Numbered from the stretch's first letter, positions 23,390 through 33,680 are shown. The stretch: DNA of 64,000 nucleotides from Tubulanus polymorphus (GCF_964204645.1 NC_134036.1:2965501-3029500), one strand, 5' to 3'. Notes: generated by a model not told the origin, from the sequence alone. A program made the numbers and translations.

Positions 23390-23810
23390 GTATTTTTCGT
23401 GGGTTTGATATTACCCTGGGACCAGTTTTACAGTTGTGGGTTTGATTTGATTCTGAATCCAGTTCCACAGTTGTGTAGGTTTAATTTGACTCTGAATCCA
23501 GTTCAACAGTTGTGTGGGTTTAATTTTAATCTGAACACAGTTCTACAGTTGTGTGGGTTTGATTTGATTCTGAATCCAGTTCCACAGTTGTGTAGGTTAA
23601 TTTGACTCTGAATCCAGTTCAACAGTTGTGTGGGTTTAATTTTAATCTGAACACAGTTCTACAGTTGTGTGGGTTTGACTTTATTCTGAATCCAGTTCTA
23701 CGGTTGTTCAATTTATGGAACTAGTTTAAGAGTTTTGTGGGTTTGATTTGACTCTGGGCCCAGTTCCACCGTTGTATGGGTTTAATTCGACCCTGGGCCC
23801 ATGGTATCTA
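23390..23810 (+). repeat. 39-bp tandem repeat array upstream of gene E
   Basis: About ten units of the form CCAGTTCCACAGTTGTGTGG then GTTTAATTTGACTCTGAAT, period close to 39 bp. Successive CAGTTG positions include 23,431, 23,468 and 23,507. It ends about 140 bp before the conserved gene E promoter block. Confidence 0.9.
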
Positions 23811-23950
23811 ATATAGGGAATTCATCTAGAAAAATAAAATGTTTTATACATGTGCATGCATATTAATAAAACCAGCAAAATACTCGAAAGGATCGATATG
23901 CCTGATACGAATGTCCAGAAAGTTTTATCTATTGAACACGTTCCTTATTT

Positions 23951-24125
23951 GGCCACCTGTCGAGGTTTGGATTCGAAATACTGAAGATTTGCGCCCAAAA
24001 TCATCATAACAAACGGATGAACAAACAAGCGTGTGGTCCTCTTCATCATCGAAGTTTTATATAATCATATTACGGATTCAGAAAAAGACTCACAGCTATA
24101 GCTGCAGTGGTAGAGGAACTTGCAA
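23951..24125 (+). promoter_or_regulatory. Conserved promoter and noncoding first exon of gene E
   Basis: GGCCACCTGTCGAGGTTTGG is followed by ATTCGAA, a CATCAT tract, GAACAAACAA and GTGTGGTCC. Then comes TTTTATATAATC at about 24,055 as a possible TATA box, CTCACAGCTATAGCTGCAGT, and donor GTAAGTAAC at 24,126. Genes K and L match almost base for base. The transcription start is not defined. Confidence 0.6.
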
Positions 24126-24218
24126 GTAAGTAACTGGCGGGTGTGAGGGGCGGCAAAGGCAATTACACCAGGAGGACGATGATTTCTACAATATCTAGAA
24201 TGGCTGCATATTCTATTG

Positions 24219-24374
24219 CAGTCAGCCCGGATATACCGCCCACATCGGAGCAGAACGATTTTGGCGGTATAGAGTATGTCGGTATATCGGGGGTGTTTTA
24301 CTATGTATTTGTAGACAGATGAGAAAACCTGGGGTTTGCGGTAAATGGGAGGGCGGTATATCGGGGGTTCACTG
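24219..24374. mobile_element. Tc1/mariner-type miniature element
   Basis: Ends CAGTCAGCCCGGATATACCG and the complement of CGGTATATCGGGGGTTCACTG are terminal inverted repeats, with TA beside the right end. It lies in the first intron of gene E. The matching position in gene K (near 34,078) is empty. Superfamily is inferred from the CAGT ends. Confidence 0.75.
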
Positions 24375-24502
24375 TAGTTCTCAACGAACTTCATTTTAGT
24401 GTTAGAATTTACACGAAGAAACTCATGACAAAAGTGATAATCTCTAATATCTAACTGTGATATCTCAGATATCTAACACTAAACCCGGTATTCTATTTTC
24501 AG

Positions 24503-25317
24503 GTGCTGAAAACGTTTTGTTACTTCGACTATCTTAGTTACCCACGAAAATGATGAGTAAGTAGGTTTTGACAATACATTTACTTGCAATAAATGACACC
24601 TCAATGCAATATGACACCAATATAATGTTTCTACGTTGGGTGGCTCCGGGTTTTTTCATTTGCTAATAATGTTTTCATCACCATTGTAATTTAGGCTAAA
24701 AAATACCTTGATACCTTGTTTCTCATTTCTACTGAGCTTAAAAGTTGACCCACCTATCTCCCCTACATTACTTATTTCAAAATCAGGATGAAGCAATGAC
24801 ATATTCAGCTGCTATATAAGAACTGATTAAAAATTTTATTTCAGTTCACAAAATGACCCCCGGCCGATTGGGAGAAACAAGGTATCATTTTTTAGCCTAA
24901 TGAGATATACAAAAAAAGGTTTTCGAATTTTTACTGTTAGGCTGAATTTTGCTGAGTTTAAAAGTTGACCCAGCCAGCCACCCATCTACCCTGTACATTA
25001 CTTTAAAAAAATCATGATCAAACCATAGCAGACCAGGCAGCTATAGAAATGAACTGATTACAAAATTCATTGTCATTTTCGAAATGACTCGGCCGATTAG
25101 GAGAAACAAAGTATCAGTGTGTTCCCCACTGTTATATATGATTAATATCTTGCAGTTTTTATTACTCTTTTTTATGTATTTTTCAGTAGATCAGTGTGTG
25201 AAGGTAGTTTTAAAGCTCACGGTTGTGTTGGTGTCTGTCTGTGTGATGGTCGCAGTTAACCGCGAGAAGCGATGTGACGGTTACGTCAATAGTGGATGCG
25301 TTGCGGATCCAAGTTAA
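24503..25317 (+). CDS. Short secreted Cys-pair peptide precursor (gene E)
   Basis: Best-defined member and model for the family. The noncoding exon ends at 24,125. Exon 1 (24,503-24,556) ends ATGATGA. Exon 2 (25,187-25,317) follows acceptor TTTTTCAG and ends in TAA. The 45-residue product starts MMIDQCVKVV, continues in a Val/Leu-rich leader to VMVAVN, has cleavage site REKR, then a 14-residue peptide with ring C-DGYVNSG-C and tail VADPS. No Gly donor for C-terminal amidation is visible. Intron 2 holds two M1 elements. The start is chosen because every complete member has ATGATNA just before the donor, and all twelve second exons are 3n+2 long. Secretion and processing are inferred. Confidence 0.78.
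24691..24900 (+). mobile_element. Inverted-repeat element M1 in intron of gene E
   Basis: Complete copy: left end TTAGGCTAAAAAATACCTTG, right end AAGGTATCATTTTTTAGCCTAA. The ends define terminal repeats of about 27 bp and an overall length near 210 bp. Confidence 0.88.
24938..25114 (+). mobile_element. Inverted-repeat element M1, degraded
   Basis: Second copy in tandem with the previous one, left terminus mostly lost (TTAGGCTGAATTTTGCTGAG), right side GATTAGGAGAAACAAAGTATC. The same tandem pair occurs in gene K. Confidence 0.75.
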
Positions 25318-25567
25318 TAAATAACGTCTGCACAATTCAATGCATTTCCTGAATGATTCTTTGTAGCTGAGGTATAATATAAAACTATTTAACTGATACC
25401 TAAACAGTTTGAATTCATAAGCTCTGTATTTCCAAAAATCAGGCTGTTTTCAGATGTTTCCAAATTTTGGCGTCTTTGTATCCTTCAAAACTGTTGTTAT
25501 TTTGTAGTTAAAACAAATCCTAAAATCTCCCAAGTTCCAGTAATAATATGGCGGTGGTATATACCGT

Positions 25568-25790
25568 TCTATATACGGGAGTCTTTCCTGGTTAGTTGGC
25601 GAGTTAACTCATGCGTTCGAACCCCGATTCGATCAACGACCACGTTGACCTTGAGCAACCCTGAATTATTGACATCGCTTACGCTGCGTGGCCGTAGTCA
25701 AAAGATTGATAAAAGTATAAAATAAGATCCCTGAATGTTAACATGCTCCCATTAGCTAGGAGGCGTCCTCATTAAGTAAGGGGAATCATT
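25568..25790 (+). mobile_element. tRNA-derived SINE-like element, copy 2
   Basis: A box TGGTTAGTTGG at 25,589-25,599 and B box GTTCGAACCCC at 25,615-25,625, duplicated together with its flanks from 16,141-16,375. Confidence 0.6.
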
Positions 25791-25794
25791 CGAA

Positions 25795-26205
25795 TGTATT
25801 TTGAGCAACGTTTCGGCTAAAGACTATTAATTAGCCATCATCAAGCGTATACTATTAGTCTATAGCTGAACGTCGTCCACAAACATACATTTAAACCTTT
25901 TTCTCAAGAACTGCTGATTGCATCTTACACGGATATTACACGGATCTCCTCGACTTATATAGTGTATATGTTCTATTCGCTTTATGTCGTTCGGTTGGAT
26001 CTTATATTCCCATATTGGATTGTTCATTCATCTTAACGATGAGATGGCCTTGTCAATGCAGCCCGCACACTGTAAGCGGAACCTGAACAAGCTCCATCGC
26101 TCAGCACTGACAACCACGAATGCAACAATGGACTCTGCATCTCTGATGCATCGGCATCCTGAGATCCATTTTCCTGTTAAAGTCTCGATTTTCAACACAA
26201 CAGTT
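25795..26205. other. Unrelated replacement segment in duplication unit 2
   Basis: No counterpart in unit 1. It starts near CAACGTTTCGGCTAAAGAC and ATTAGCCATCATCAAGCG, a style of end seen in several invertebrate repeats. On the minus strand a 55-codon frame runs from about 26,030 to 25,870. I do not recognise it. Confidence 0.45.
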
Positions 26206-26271
26206 TTGCATTTTAGTTTTCAGGCCGAGTGATTATCTGAATATCACGTATCTTATATATCTATATTTCAG

Positions 26272-26393
26272 GCAAAGTTGCTTTACCGATAAGCGTTGTA
26301 TTGGCGTCCTTTTGGGCGATGGTTGTGGCAGTGGACGTGCAAAAACGAAAATATGCTTGTCCAGATAAGTCACATGATGGCTGGTGCTATTAA
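26272..26393 (+). pseudogene. Orphan second exon, duplicate of gene A (gene F)
   Basis: Same coding content as gene A's exon 2 (ring C-PDKSHDGW-C, cleavage site QKR), with only a silent difference seen near the start. The start exon and its promoter lie in the segment replaced in this unit, and no ATGATNA donor site is found just upstream. It is therefore probably not expressed by itself. The intact frame implies the loss is recent or the exon is used from another start. Confidence 0.6.
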
Positions 26394-27199
26394 AGAAACT
26401 CCAACGGTTCTACAGTTAATTAATAGACCAACTGTAGAATCAGTTCCCGACCAAATGAAAGGCATAACATGATGATACATTGTTACTTGATTATGTGGTG
26501 TTGGTAAAAAAATAAATCAGCTGAGGAAAAATAATTCTTGGTTGAATTTTGTCGGCGTTCGAAGCAAGTTAGTAAATGTGTGTTTAGTGATAGGGGGAAG
26601 AAAGACGGGAATGGCCAAGTTCGGTTTTTGCGTGAAGTAAATGGCTCAACGGTTCCTGGTGAACCTGTATCAGTTGAATAAACACATCCCCTACGAAATA
26701 AGTGATCGGTGAAATAACGAAATTTGTTTCGGTGGTAGCTGTTCATCAAACGGTGCTGTTTCATCTCGCCAGACTTTTTGATGATTATAAACTGTCTAAA
26801 AAGAATTCCGTGGTGCGGGTGCAGGCGAAGGTGCGGCATTTGTTTTATTTTTTATAAATAGGAGTTTAGTCGAAGTGAAGCGAAATATTTTCAGAACTAA
26901 TGTTTAGAAATACGTTTTTCAAACTCTGTTTTGCAAAAATATATAGTGTCGATTTAGCCTCCAATTCAGTGAATTCAAGAAAATTACAATACCCTTGAAT
27001 TCACCACTGGTGTATGTATGGCAACGATTACTCGAGTCGCCTCCTCATCTCGGCAATATTAAGCTGGGTGAATATCTTTCAATGGAAAAGAGGAAACTAA
27101 CGATGATAATGAGGATGATTCACAACGTTCATCACGAACGGATATAGTTTAAATCATGTTTGAATAGAACACAAATTGTTTTGTAGAGAATTTCATTTT

Positions 27200-27872
27200 C
27201 TACTTCCAATCGAACAACCCGCCACCACCCAAAATGCATACCCCTTTATAATAAAAACATCGCTTCTCGCGGCTGACAGCGACCATCATAAAGACAGATC
27301 CCAACACAGACGTAAGCTGTAAAAGGACTTTTACAGATTGATCTAAAAAAAAACAAAAATTGAGAGGATGAATTTTACATAAAAAAGGGAATTAAGGTTA
27401 ACCATAATGATGATACCTTGTTTCTCCGTAGCGGCCGGGTCATTTTTGTAAAAAATATGATTAAATTTGTAAACAGCTCATTGCTATAGCTGCCGGGTCT
27501 GTTATGGTAAAATTGATCACAATTTAAAAAGAAGTGTAATGTACAGGGTAGATAGGCGGCCGGCCGGGTCAAATTTAAGCTCAGCAGAAATGAGAGAAAC
27601 AAGGTATCAATTTTTTGGCCTGAACGTGGTTAAAAACAAAACAGATGTCTTTAACAATATGGACGTCGTTCGAATGACCATCAACTAAATTGAATTCAAT
27701 TTTAGAATTCTATTTCTCCTCTCGTGCTTGTCATCTCTATTTCCGATACGTGACGTATTTTACTTATTACGACTAAATGAAATATCAAATCTATACTTAC
27801 TGATCATTTTCGTGGGAAACTAAGACAGTCGAAATTAAGTGAAAGGGTTTCAACAAAACGTTTTTCAAGCGC
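27200..27872 (-). CDS. Short secreted Cys-pair peptide precursor (gene G)
   Basis: Duplicate of gene B, minus strand. Exon 1 is 27,801-27,872 (ends ATGATCA) and exon 2 is 27,200-27,342. The noncoding exon ends at 28,087. One codon is deleted inside the mature ring relative to gene B, giving C-FYYKGV-C (six residues against seven), while the REKR site and the Gly-rich tail are unchanged. The deletion of exactly three bases supports a translated exon. The 49-residue product is otherwise nearly the same. Confidence 0.72.
27394..27621 (-). mobile_element. Inverted-repeat element M1 in intron of gene G
   Basis: Positional equivalent of 18,461-18,680: ends TAAGGTTAACCATAATGATG and AACAAGGTATCAATTTTTTG. 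Confidence 0.8.
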
Positions 27873-28086
27873 CTGAAAATTAAATACCGAAATCTGTTAA
27901 ATATCACACTGTAAGATATTACAGATTATCACTAGTCTATTTAACTGAGTTTCAATATACGTGAAATTTCTAAAACCAAACTAAAGCTGGTAAGCAACTG
28001 ATAAAATATGCAGCCATTCTAGACTGATATTGTCTGGTATCGTCATACCAGAGATTCTACTGTCCCTTTAACCATCAGTTACTTAC

Positions 28087-28243
28087 AGATTCAGCAACCA
28101 CTGATGTTAGCTGTTAGTCTAGCTTTGAATGTGAATTTATGAACGAAAAATATCGATGACCACACTGTTTGCTCGTTTGTTCAGGATGATGTCTCTCCGG
28201 GTAAAATAGTCAGTAACTCGAATCCGAAGTGATGCAGGTGGCA
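28087..28243 (-). promoter_or_regulatory. Conserved promoter and noncoding first exon of gene G
   Basis: Nearly identical to the gene B promoter: GCCACCTGCATC, GGATTCGAGTTACTGAC, CATCATCCTGAAC and the GTAAGTAAC donor, all on the minus strand. Confidence 0.55.
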
Positions 28244-28972
28244 AAATATGAAACGTACTTATTACATAGACCTGACTGACGCGTTGCTTCATATTTTTAT
28301 AATGCCAATATTTCATGATCCATACCTTATATTTCTACAAAATAGAGAACAATCATCTTCAAGATAATTTTGTTGAAGATCAAGTCAAACGATGCGATCG
28401 AACTCACCAGCTCCTAAACCAAATTGATCCACTTCAGGAAAGTTTTAATTCATGCTACTAGAAGAGCCCTAAACAATTCGTCTACTAAAACAAAACTTTC
28501 CAACTGACTTATAACCACCGATCTACACGAGTCTTTTCTGATCTTCCTTTTTTTACAACACTATTTCGCGTCGACCTGTTTTCAATTCATTGCATCTCAG
28601 AAGATTCTCGTTTAGCCTTTTTCATTACTTTTTGGGGGTACCACCCCTCCTCAATTCACCGCTGGTGCGGATAATACTAGCACAATAGCTAGTTTACACT
28701 TTCCCAGTTTCTATAAGTCGAGAACGCTTCCCTTTCCCCTCCCCCAAACGCGTTCAAACAGTCACATCAACATTAATAGGTCGGGAAAACACTTGCATTG
28801 AAATGAGGAAACTAACGATGATAATGACGATGATTCACTACGTTCATCACGAGGAGATGTTATAATCAATTACAAATTATTTCGCAGAGAAACTCATACA
28901 TTTTTATTATCTTCCTCGACCAAAGAATCATCCAGTCATAAACCGAATAATATAGGTATAAATTGACGCGAT

Positions 28973-29536
28973 TTATTTTGAGCATTTACTATAGTATTTC
29001 CCATTACTGAAACAAAGTCGCTTCTGGCGGCTTCCCGCGACCATCGCCCAGACGGACACCAACACAACCGTAAGTTTTAAAACTACCTTCACACACTGAT
29101 CTACTGAAAAATTAAATGAGAACATGCATTTTGTTGGAAATGCATTCAAAACCTGTAACAATACACTTAATTTGTATGGTGGTGAACATTCAATGCCAAA
29201 ACAAGTCCATCCGGAGCCACCCATTACATAAACATTATATTGGTTATGTGTTCGCAAATACATGTTAAGACTAAAACTCGCGTACTTTTCACTCAATGAT
29301 TGATTTTGTATAAAATCATATGTGAATTTCTTGTTCAAACGAAATCTATTTTAACCCTCTTCGAATTCGGTCTTATGAATATCCATATATATCCATATTA
29401 TATATTCGTGAGGAATTCACACGAGTTCAAAATACGTTTCCGTACATTGCTGAAGGTAAATGGAATATCAAAATCTACTTACCTATCATTTTCGTGGGTA
29501 ACTAAGATTGTCGAAATAATAAAACGTTTTCAGCGC
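28973..29536 (-). CDS. Short secreted Cys-pair peptide precursor (gene H)
   Basis: Duplicate of gene C, minus strand. Exon 1 is 29,483-29,536 (ends ATGATAG, so residue 3 is Val) and exon 2 is 28,973-29,103. The noncoding exon ends at 29,764 (donor GTAAGTAAC). The 45-residue precursor has leader MIVDQCVKVV through WAMVAG, cleavage site RQKR, ring C-FSNGKYYSK-C, and tail SK. Compared with gene C the leader is almost unchanged, but the peptide is four codons shorter with few shared residues. Confidence 0.75.
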
Positions 29537-29984
29537 CTGAAAATAGAATACCGGGTTTAGTGTTAGATATCTGAGATATCACAGTTAGATATCAGAGATT
29601 ATCACTATTGTCATGAGTTTCTTCGTGTAAATTCTGAAACCAAACTAAAACTTGTAGAATACTGATAAAATATGCAGCTTTTCTAATCTGATATTCATCA
29701 TCATCTGCCTGGTGTCATCATACGATAGATATGCTACCGCCCCAGCCAACGCCTGTTACTTACCTACGGGATATGCCTGTGTTTTTGCACTGTAGCTCAA
29801 AATATATATACACGAAGCTGCATTCTCAATTTTCAGTATCATCAGACAAAATGGTTTTATATTTCACCAGTTCGAGCACTATATATTGATTAAATTACTG
29901 AAATTCACACCGAACATTTGAATAGAAAAATAAAACAGTAGGTTTATGTCGGAGGTGTGAAATTTGTGAGTGAATATTCGATTT

Positions 29985-30065
29985 GAAGTAATTCACGTAT
30001 TATAAAATTCAGCACCCGAACCCGAAAAGGAAGATAAGGTCTTTGTAACGGGCTGGTGAGAGGGC
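29985..30065 (+). pseudogene. Relic promoter and first exon of a peptide gene
   Basis: CAGCACCCGAACCCGAAAAG and GGTGAGAGGGC match the gene I first exon and the relic at 20,770, with the donor also lost. It sits about 400 bp upstream of the intact gene I copy. Confidence 0.5.
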
Positions 30066-30074
30066 ATCAGAATC

Positions 30075-30076
<2 letters not shown>

Positions 30077-30108
<32 letters not shown>
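30077..30108. repeat. (TAA)n microsatellite
   Basis: About eleven TAA units. It replaces the CACGTGATG segment seen at the matching place in unit 1. Confidence 0.95.
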
Positions 30109-30109
<1 letters not shown>

Positions 30110-30380
30110 ACCAGACAGACGATGATTCCTACATCCTACATTCCTACAGCCTTTGAGCGAGTTTAATTTGACGAAAACAAATTCGTTCATTATTAGTTGA
30201 ACATACTACCGCATCATCAATTTTAGTATTATCAGATCAATATTAAAATATTATTATATTTCACCAGTTCGAACACACCTATTGATTCAAGTCGCTTAAA
30301 TATACATAAAATGCGTAAATTGAATAGAAAAAGTAAATATTGTGTTAATTTCTGGAGAATAGAATTCACAAGCGAATTTT

Positions 30381-30438
30381 CTATATAAAAGTATTTATAT
30401 TGAATACAGCATCAGAACCTGAACGTGAAGACAAAACT
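30381..30438 (+). promoter_or_regulatory. TATA box and noncoding first exon of gene I
   Basis: CTATATAAAAG at 30,381-30,391 is a textbook TATA box. About 25-30 bases downstream begins ACAGCATCAGAACCTGAACG, which ends at 30,438 with donor GTAAGTAAC. The first exon would be only about 20-30 nt. This promoter type differs from the E-box block of genes B, E, G, K and L. Confidence 0.6.
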
Positions 30439-30719
30439 GTAAGTAACTAGTGGGTGAGAGGGCGGTAGAATCTACAGTGTGACGATACCAGCCAGATGAT
30501 GATTCCTAAAATATCATTTTAGAGTGGATGCATATTCTATTAGTTCTCTACAATACAATTCTTATCTTATTGTCAGACTTTCCACGTATAAACTCGTCAC
30601 AATTTCCACGTATAAACTCGGCACAATTTCCACGTATAAACTCGTCACAATAGATTCGTGATGATCTTTTATCTTTAACAGTGTGATATTTAACAGATAT
30701 TTCTGCATTTAATTTTCAG

Positions 30720-31761
30720 ACGCTGAAAACGTTTTATCAAAATCATTCACTTATTTCGACGGATATAGTTACCGATGAAAATGATCAGTAAGTAGATTTT
30801 GATATTTTGATAGTAGAGCCGGCTTAAGTGGAATTAGGATTACTCGAATTTTGACGTATGTCACAAAGTTTTCACAGGTCCAAAATATTAAGAATTCCTT
30901 GAAAATGATTATGAGTGTAAAACCGAAAATTCGGGTTCTTAAATTTTTATAGTTTCGATATTTTAAAACCTTTTTCGATCTCGTGATTGTGGGATTTATT
31001 TTCACTCGTCTCTCGCGATTCACTGCGTAGTTTTGCCACGTTTTCACCGGTCCGTTCATTCCTTGCTATAAATTCAACAAAAAGCTACGTGTAAATCGCA
31101 GAAATAAGTAGAATTTTTTTTAACCTCGTTGCTTATTTTTCTGGTACAAATGGTTTAATCCACTTCAATTTTTATGAGATAAGTCGCATCAAAAAATTGT
31201 TACGAAAAATCTTCGAAACTATTCAAACGTGCATTTTAGAAGAAAGAAAAGAAGAGACCTGTGAAAACTTTGAAACGTACGCCAAAAACCTCTGGGCCCA
31301 CTTAATTCGACTAAAGCGCACTTGACTGACTGTATTTATAAAACTGAATTCCATTCATTTATTAGTTGAAAATTATTTTTTTAAAGCTCGTTAATTCCAG
31401 ATCATTGCAAAGTTTTGATATGATTATGAACCAAAATCGTTTGTTTAAGCATCACTTCAAATGAGCCACCACGGTTCCTAAGCGCGCCAAGCCTTATGAG
31501 AAGAAAGTTTTCTATAACGTTGAACAGTATATCTATGAACTTCATTCTATTCGCATTGCTTTAGTCGAACATTCTTCTTTTATACTCGTCAATGAACTCA
31601 AGAACCGAAACATTTTTTCTTACTTGTAAATTCCAGATCAGTTCGTTCGGGTCGTAATACAGATGACGGCTGTGTTTGTATCTGTTTGGGCGATTGCCGA
31701 CGTGGAGGACGAGAAGCAAAAACGTGGTTGTCCGGCCGGTCCTTTATTCTGTCCAAAATAG
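30720..31761 (+). CDS. Short secreted Cys-pair peptide precursor (gene I)
   Basis: Exon 1 (30,720-30,787) ends ATGATCA. Exon 2 (31,637-31,761) follows acceptor AATTCCAG and ends in TAG. The 43-residue product has leader INQFVRVV through SVWAIA, an acidic spacer (DVEDE) not seen in relatives, cleavage site KQKR, and an 11-residue peptide with the small ring C-PAGPLF-C and tail PK. It is the most divergent member, Pro-rich in the ring, and has no counterpart in unit 1. An in-frame ATG six bases upstream of the family start is possible. Confidence 0.7.
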
Positions 31762-32274
31762 AAAAAAAGAAATAGTCTGGAAATCTCTTCTGAGCGGTTG
31801 AGGTAGAAAATAAAAATGAAAAGAGTTTGAGAAAATAATTTGTGTTCAAGATCGGATAAAATAGACGGATAGCCTGTTCACTCTGGATGATCGCCAGTCA
31901 TATCACTTGTAAGTTCCTTGTGTTCTCGCCGTAAAAGTAGAACTTTCCCGTATTCTGAGAAAAAAAACGGCTACAGGAAAGCAGAGTGTTGTTATCATGA
32001 AACAACCCGATTAGTTAACTAGCCCTGCCGTAAATATTCCGACTTTAAGCTAATACATGTTCATACGGATTCTAACTTACCACTGTCTAGCCTCGACGGA
32101 ACAAGATACATACACTGCAACAACACATGACGTCACCAGATACTGACACGGTCAACACCGACCGGGAATCAACGACCAATTTATTCAATAGAATTCAATT
32201 CAGTAAAATTGAATTCACTGTCAGTATGGGGGATGGTCAGAGTCTATATCGCTGAGGTAATTCCTGTTCTAACA

Positions 32275-32565
32275 CCGAACTAAACCCAGTTCAGCAGATG
32301 AGTGGTTTTGCTTTGACCTTAGATCCAGTTCCACAGAGCGTGAGTTCAATTGGACTCTGGGCCGAGTAATTTATGCACAAAATATTAAAGTACAAAAGTG
32401 CGTTTATGTCATCTGATGTGATATTGGTTTATCGATTACAGCTCGATTCGATCGGGTCTGATTCGACCATTAACCCAGTATCCACAATATACCCAGTTCC
32501 ACGATTGTGGGTTCAAATTGACGGCCCGAACCCAGTTGCACAGTTGTGGGAGGGGTTTAATTCGA
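32275..32565 (+). repeat. 39-bp repeat family, degraded array
   Basis: Scattered units (CCAGTTCCACAG, CAGTTGTGGGAGGGGTTTAA, CCCAGTTGCACAGTTGTGGG) upstream of gene J exon 2. Confidence 0.7.
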
Positions 32566-32650
32566 CATAGACAAAGTACGTTCATTATACAAAATGTATT
32601 TGAATACACGAAACTGCGTCGTGAATTTTCAGTATCATAATTTTTCACAG

Positions 32651-32778
32651 TAGATCAGTGCGTTAAAGTCGTATTACAGTTCACGGCTATGTTGGTGTCT
32701 GTCTGGGCGATGGTCGCGGGAAACCGGGAGAAGCGATGGTATTGCACTCATTATACTGGTCGAATATGCAACAAGTAA
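32651..32778 (+). CDS. Orphan or alternative second exon (gene J)
   Basis: Acceptor TTTTTCACAG, then leader IDQCVKVVLQ through WAMVAG, cleavage site REKR, ring C-THYTGRI-C and tail NK, ending in TAA. No start exon of its own is found. The nearest upstream plus-strand start exon is that of gene I (30,720-30,787), in the same splice phase, so exon J could be an alternative last exon of gene I. Its paralogue D differs at a few mature positions only. Confidence 0.55.
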
Positions 32779-33269
32779 CTGTGGATAAATCACAATTACT
32801 CAGTTCATTGCTGAATAAATTCTTTGGTCGAGGTAGAAAATAAAAATCTATTCTCTACAAAACAAGTTGTGTTCCATTTAAACATCTCCTCGTGATGAAC
32901 GTAGTGAATCATCGTCATTATCATCGTTAGTTTCCTCGTTTCAATTCAAATATTCCCCAACCAAATAATGCCGAGACACCTGTATGAACACGACGTGGAT
33001 GAGGGAAACACACACATGAGGGAAAACGTTGCTATACTTTCTAACCAAAAATGGAAACGTACTAATTTTCGGTCGTCATTGATTGTGGTGGTAGGTTAAC
33101 CGAATGAAATAGATGAAATACATTCACAGCAGTGATGAACCTAAGCTGTGAGCGGTGCCGAAATTGTGAAAGAAAAAACTAAAAACCTGGTAAGAATCCA
33201 ATGAAATTCAATGATTTGAAAACAGATCGATATTAGATTCCAGTCTTTAGACCAGGAAACATCCATATT

Positions 33270-33680
33270 TTGTGTGGGTTTGATTTTACCCTGGGACCAG
33301 TTTTACAGTTGTGTGGGTTCAATTTGACTCTGAACCCAGTTCTACAGTTGTGTGGGTTCAATTTGTTTCTGAACCCATTTCCATGGGTTTAATTTTACTC
33401 TGAACCCAGTTCCACTTGTGTGGGTTTAATTTTACTATGGGACCAGTTCCACAATTGTGTGGGGTTATTTTGATTGTGGACCCAATTCCTCAGTTGTTCA
33501 ATTTATCTCTGGAACTAGTTCAAGAGTTGTGTGAGTTTAATTTGACTCTGGACACAGTTCCACCGTTGTGTGGGTCTAATTCGATTCCGGACCCAGTTCC
33601 ACCGTTATGTGGGTCTAATTCGACTCTGGACCCAGTTCCACAGTTGTATGGGTTTAATTCGACTCAGGGCCCATGGAATT
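33270..33680 (+). repeat. 39-bp tandem repeat array upstream of gene K
   Basis: About ten units with the same consensus as the array at 23,390, for example ACAGTTGTGTGGG at 33,305 and 33,344. It ends about 130 bp before the gene K promoter block. Open frames in it are by-products. Confidence 0.9.

Larger units (their letters stand above)
16029..25455 (+). repeat. Segmental duplication, unit 1
   Basis: Long block repeated in the same order and orientation at 25,456-35,690. It starts at GTTTCCAAATTTTGGCGTC, which recurs at the unit junction near 25,456. Matching landmarks are a SINE-like element, second exons of five peptide genes, minus-strand promoters and a 39-bp repeat array. Unit 1 alone carries the 16,380-17,570 segment and the AT-rich island. 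Unit 2 alone carries a further peptide gene (30,720-31,761). Confidence 0.85.
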
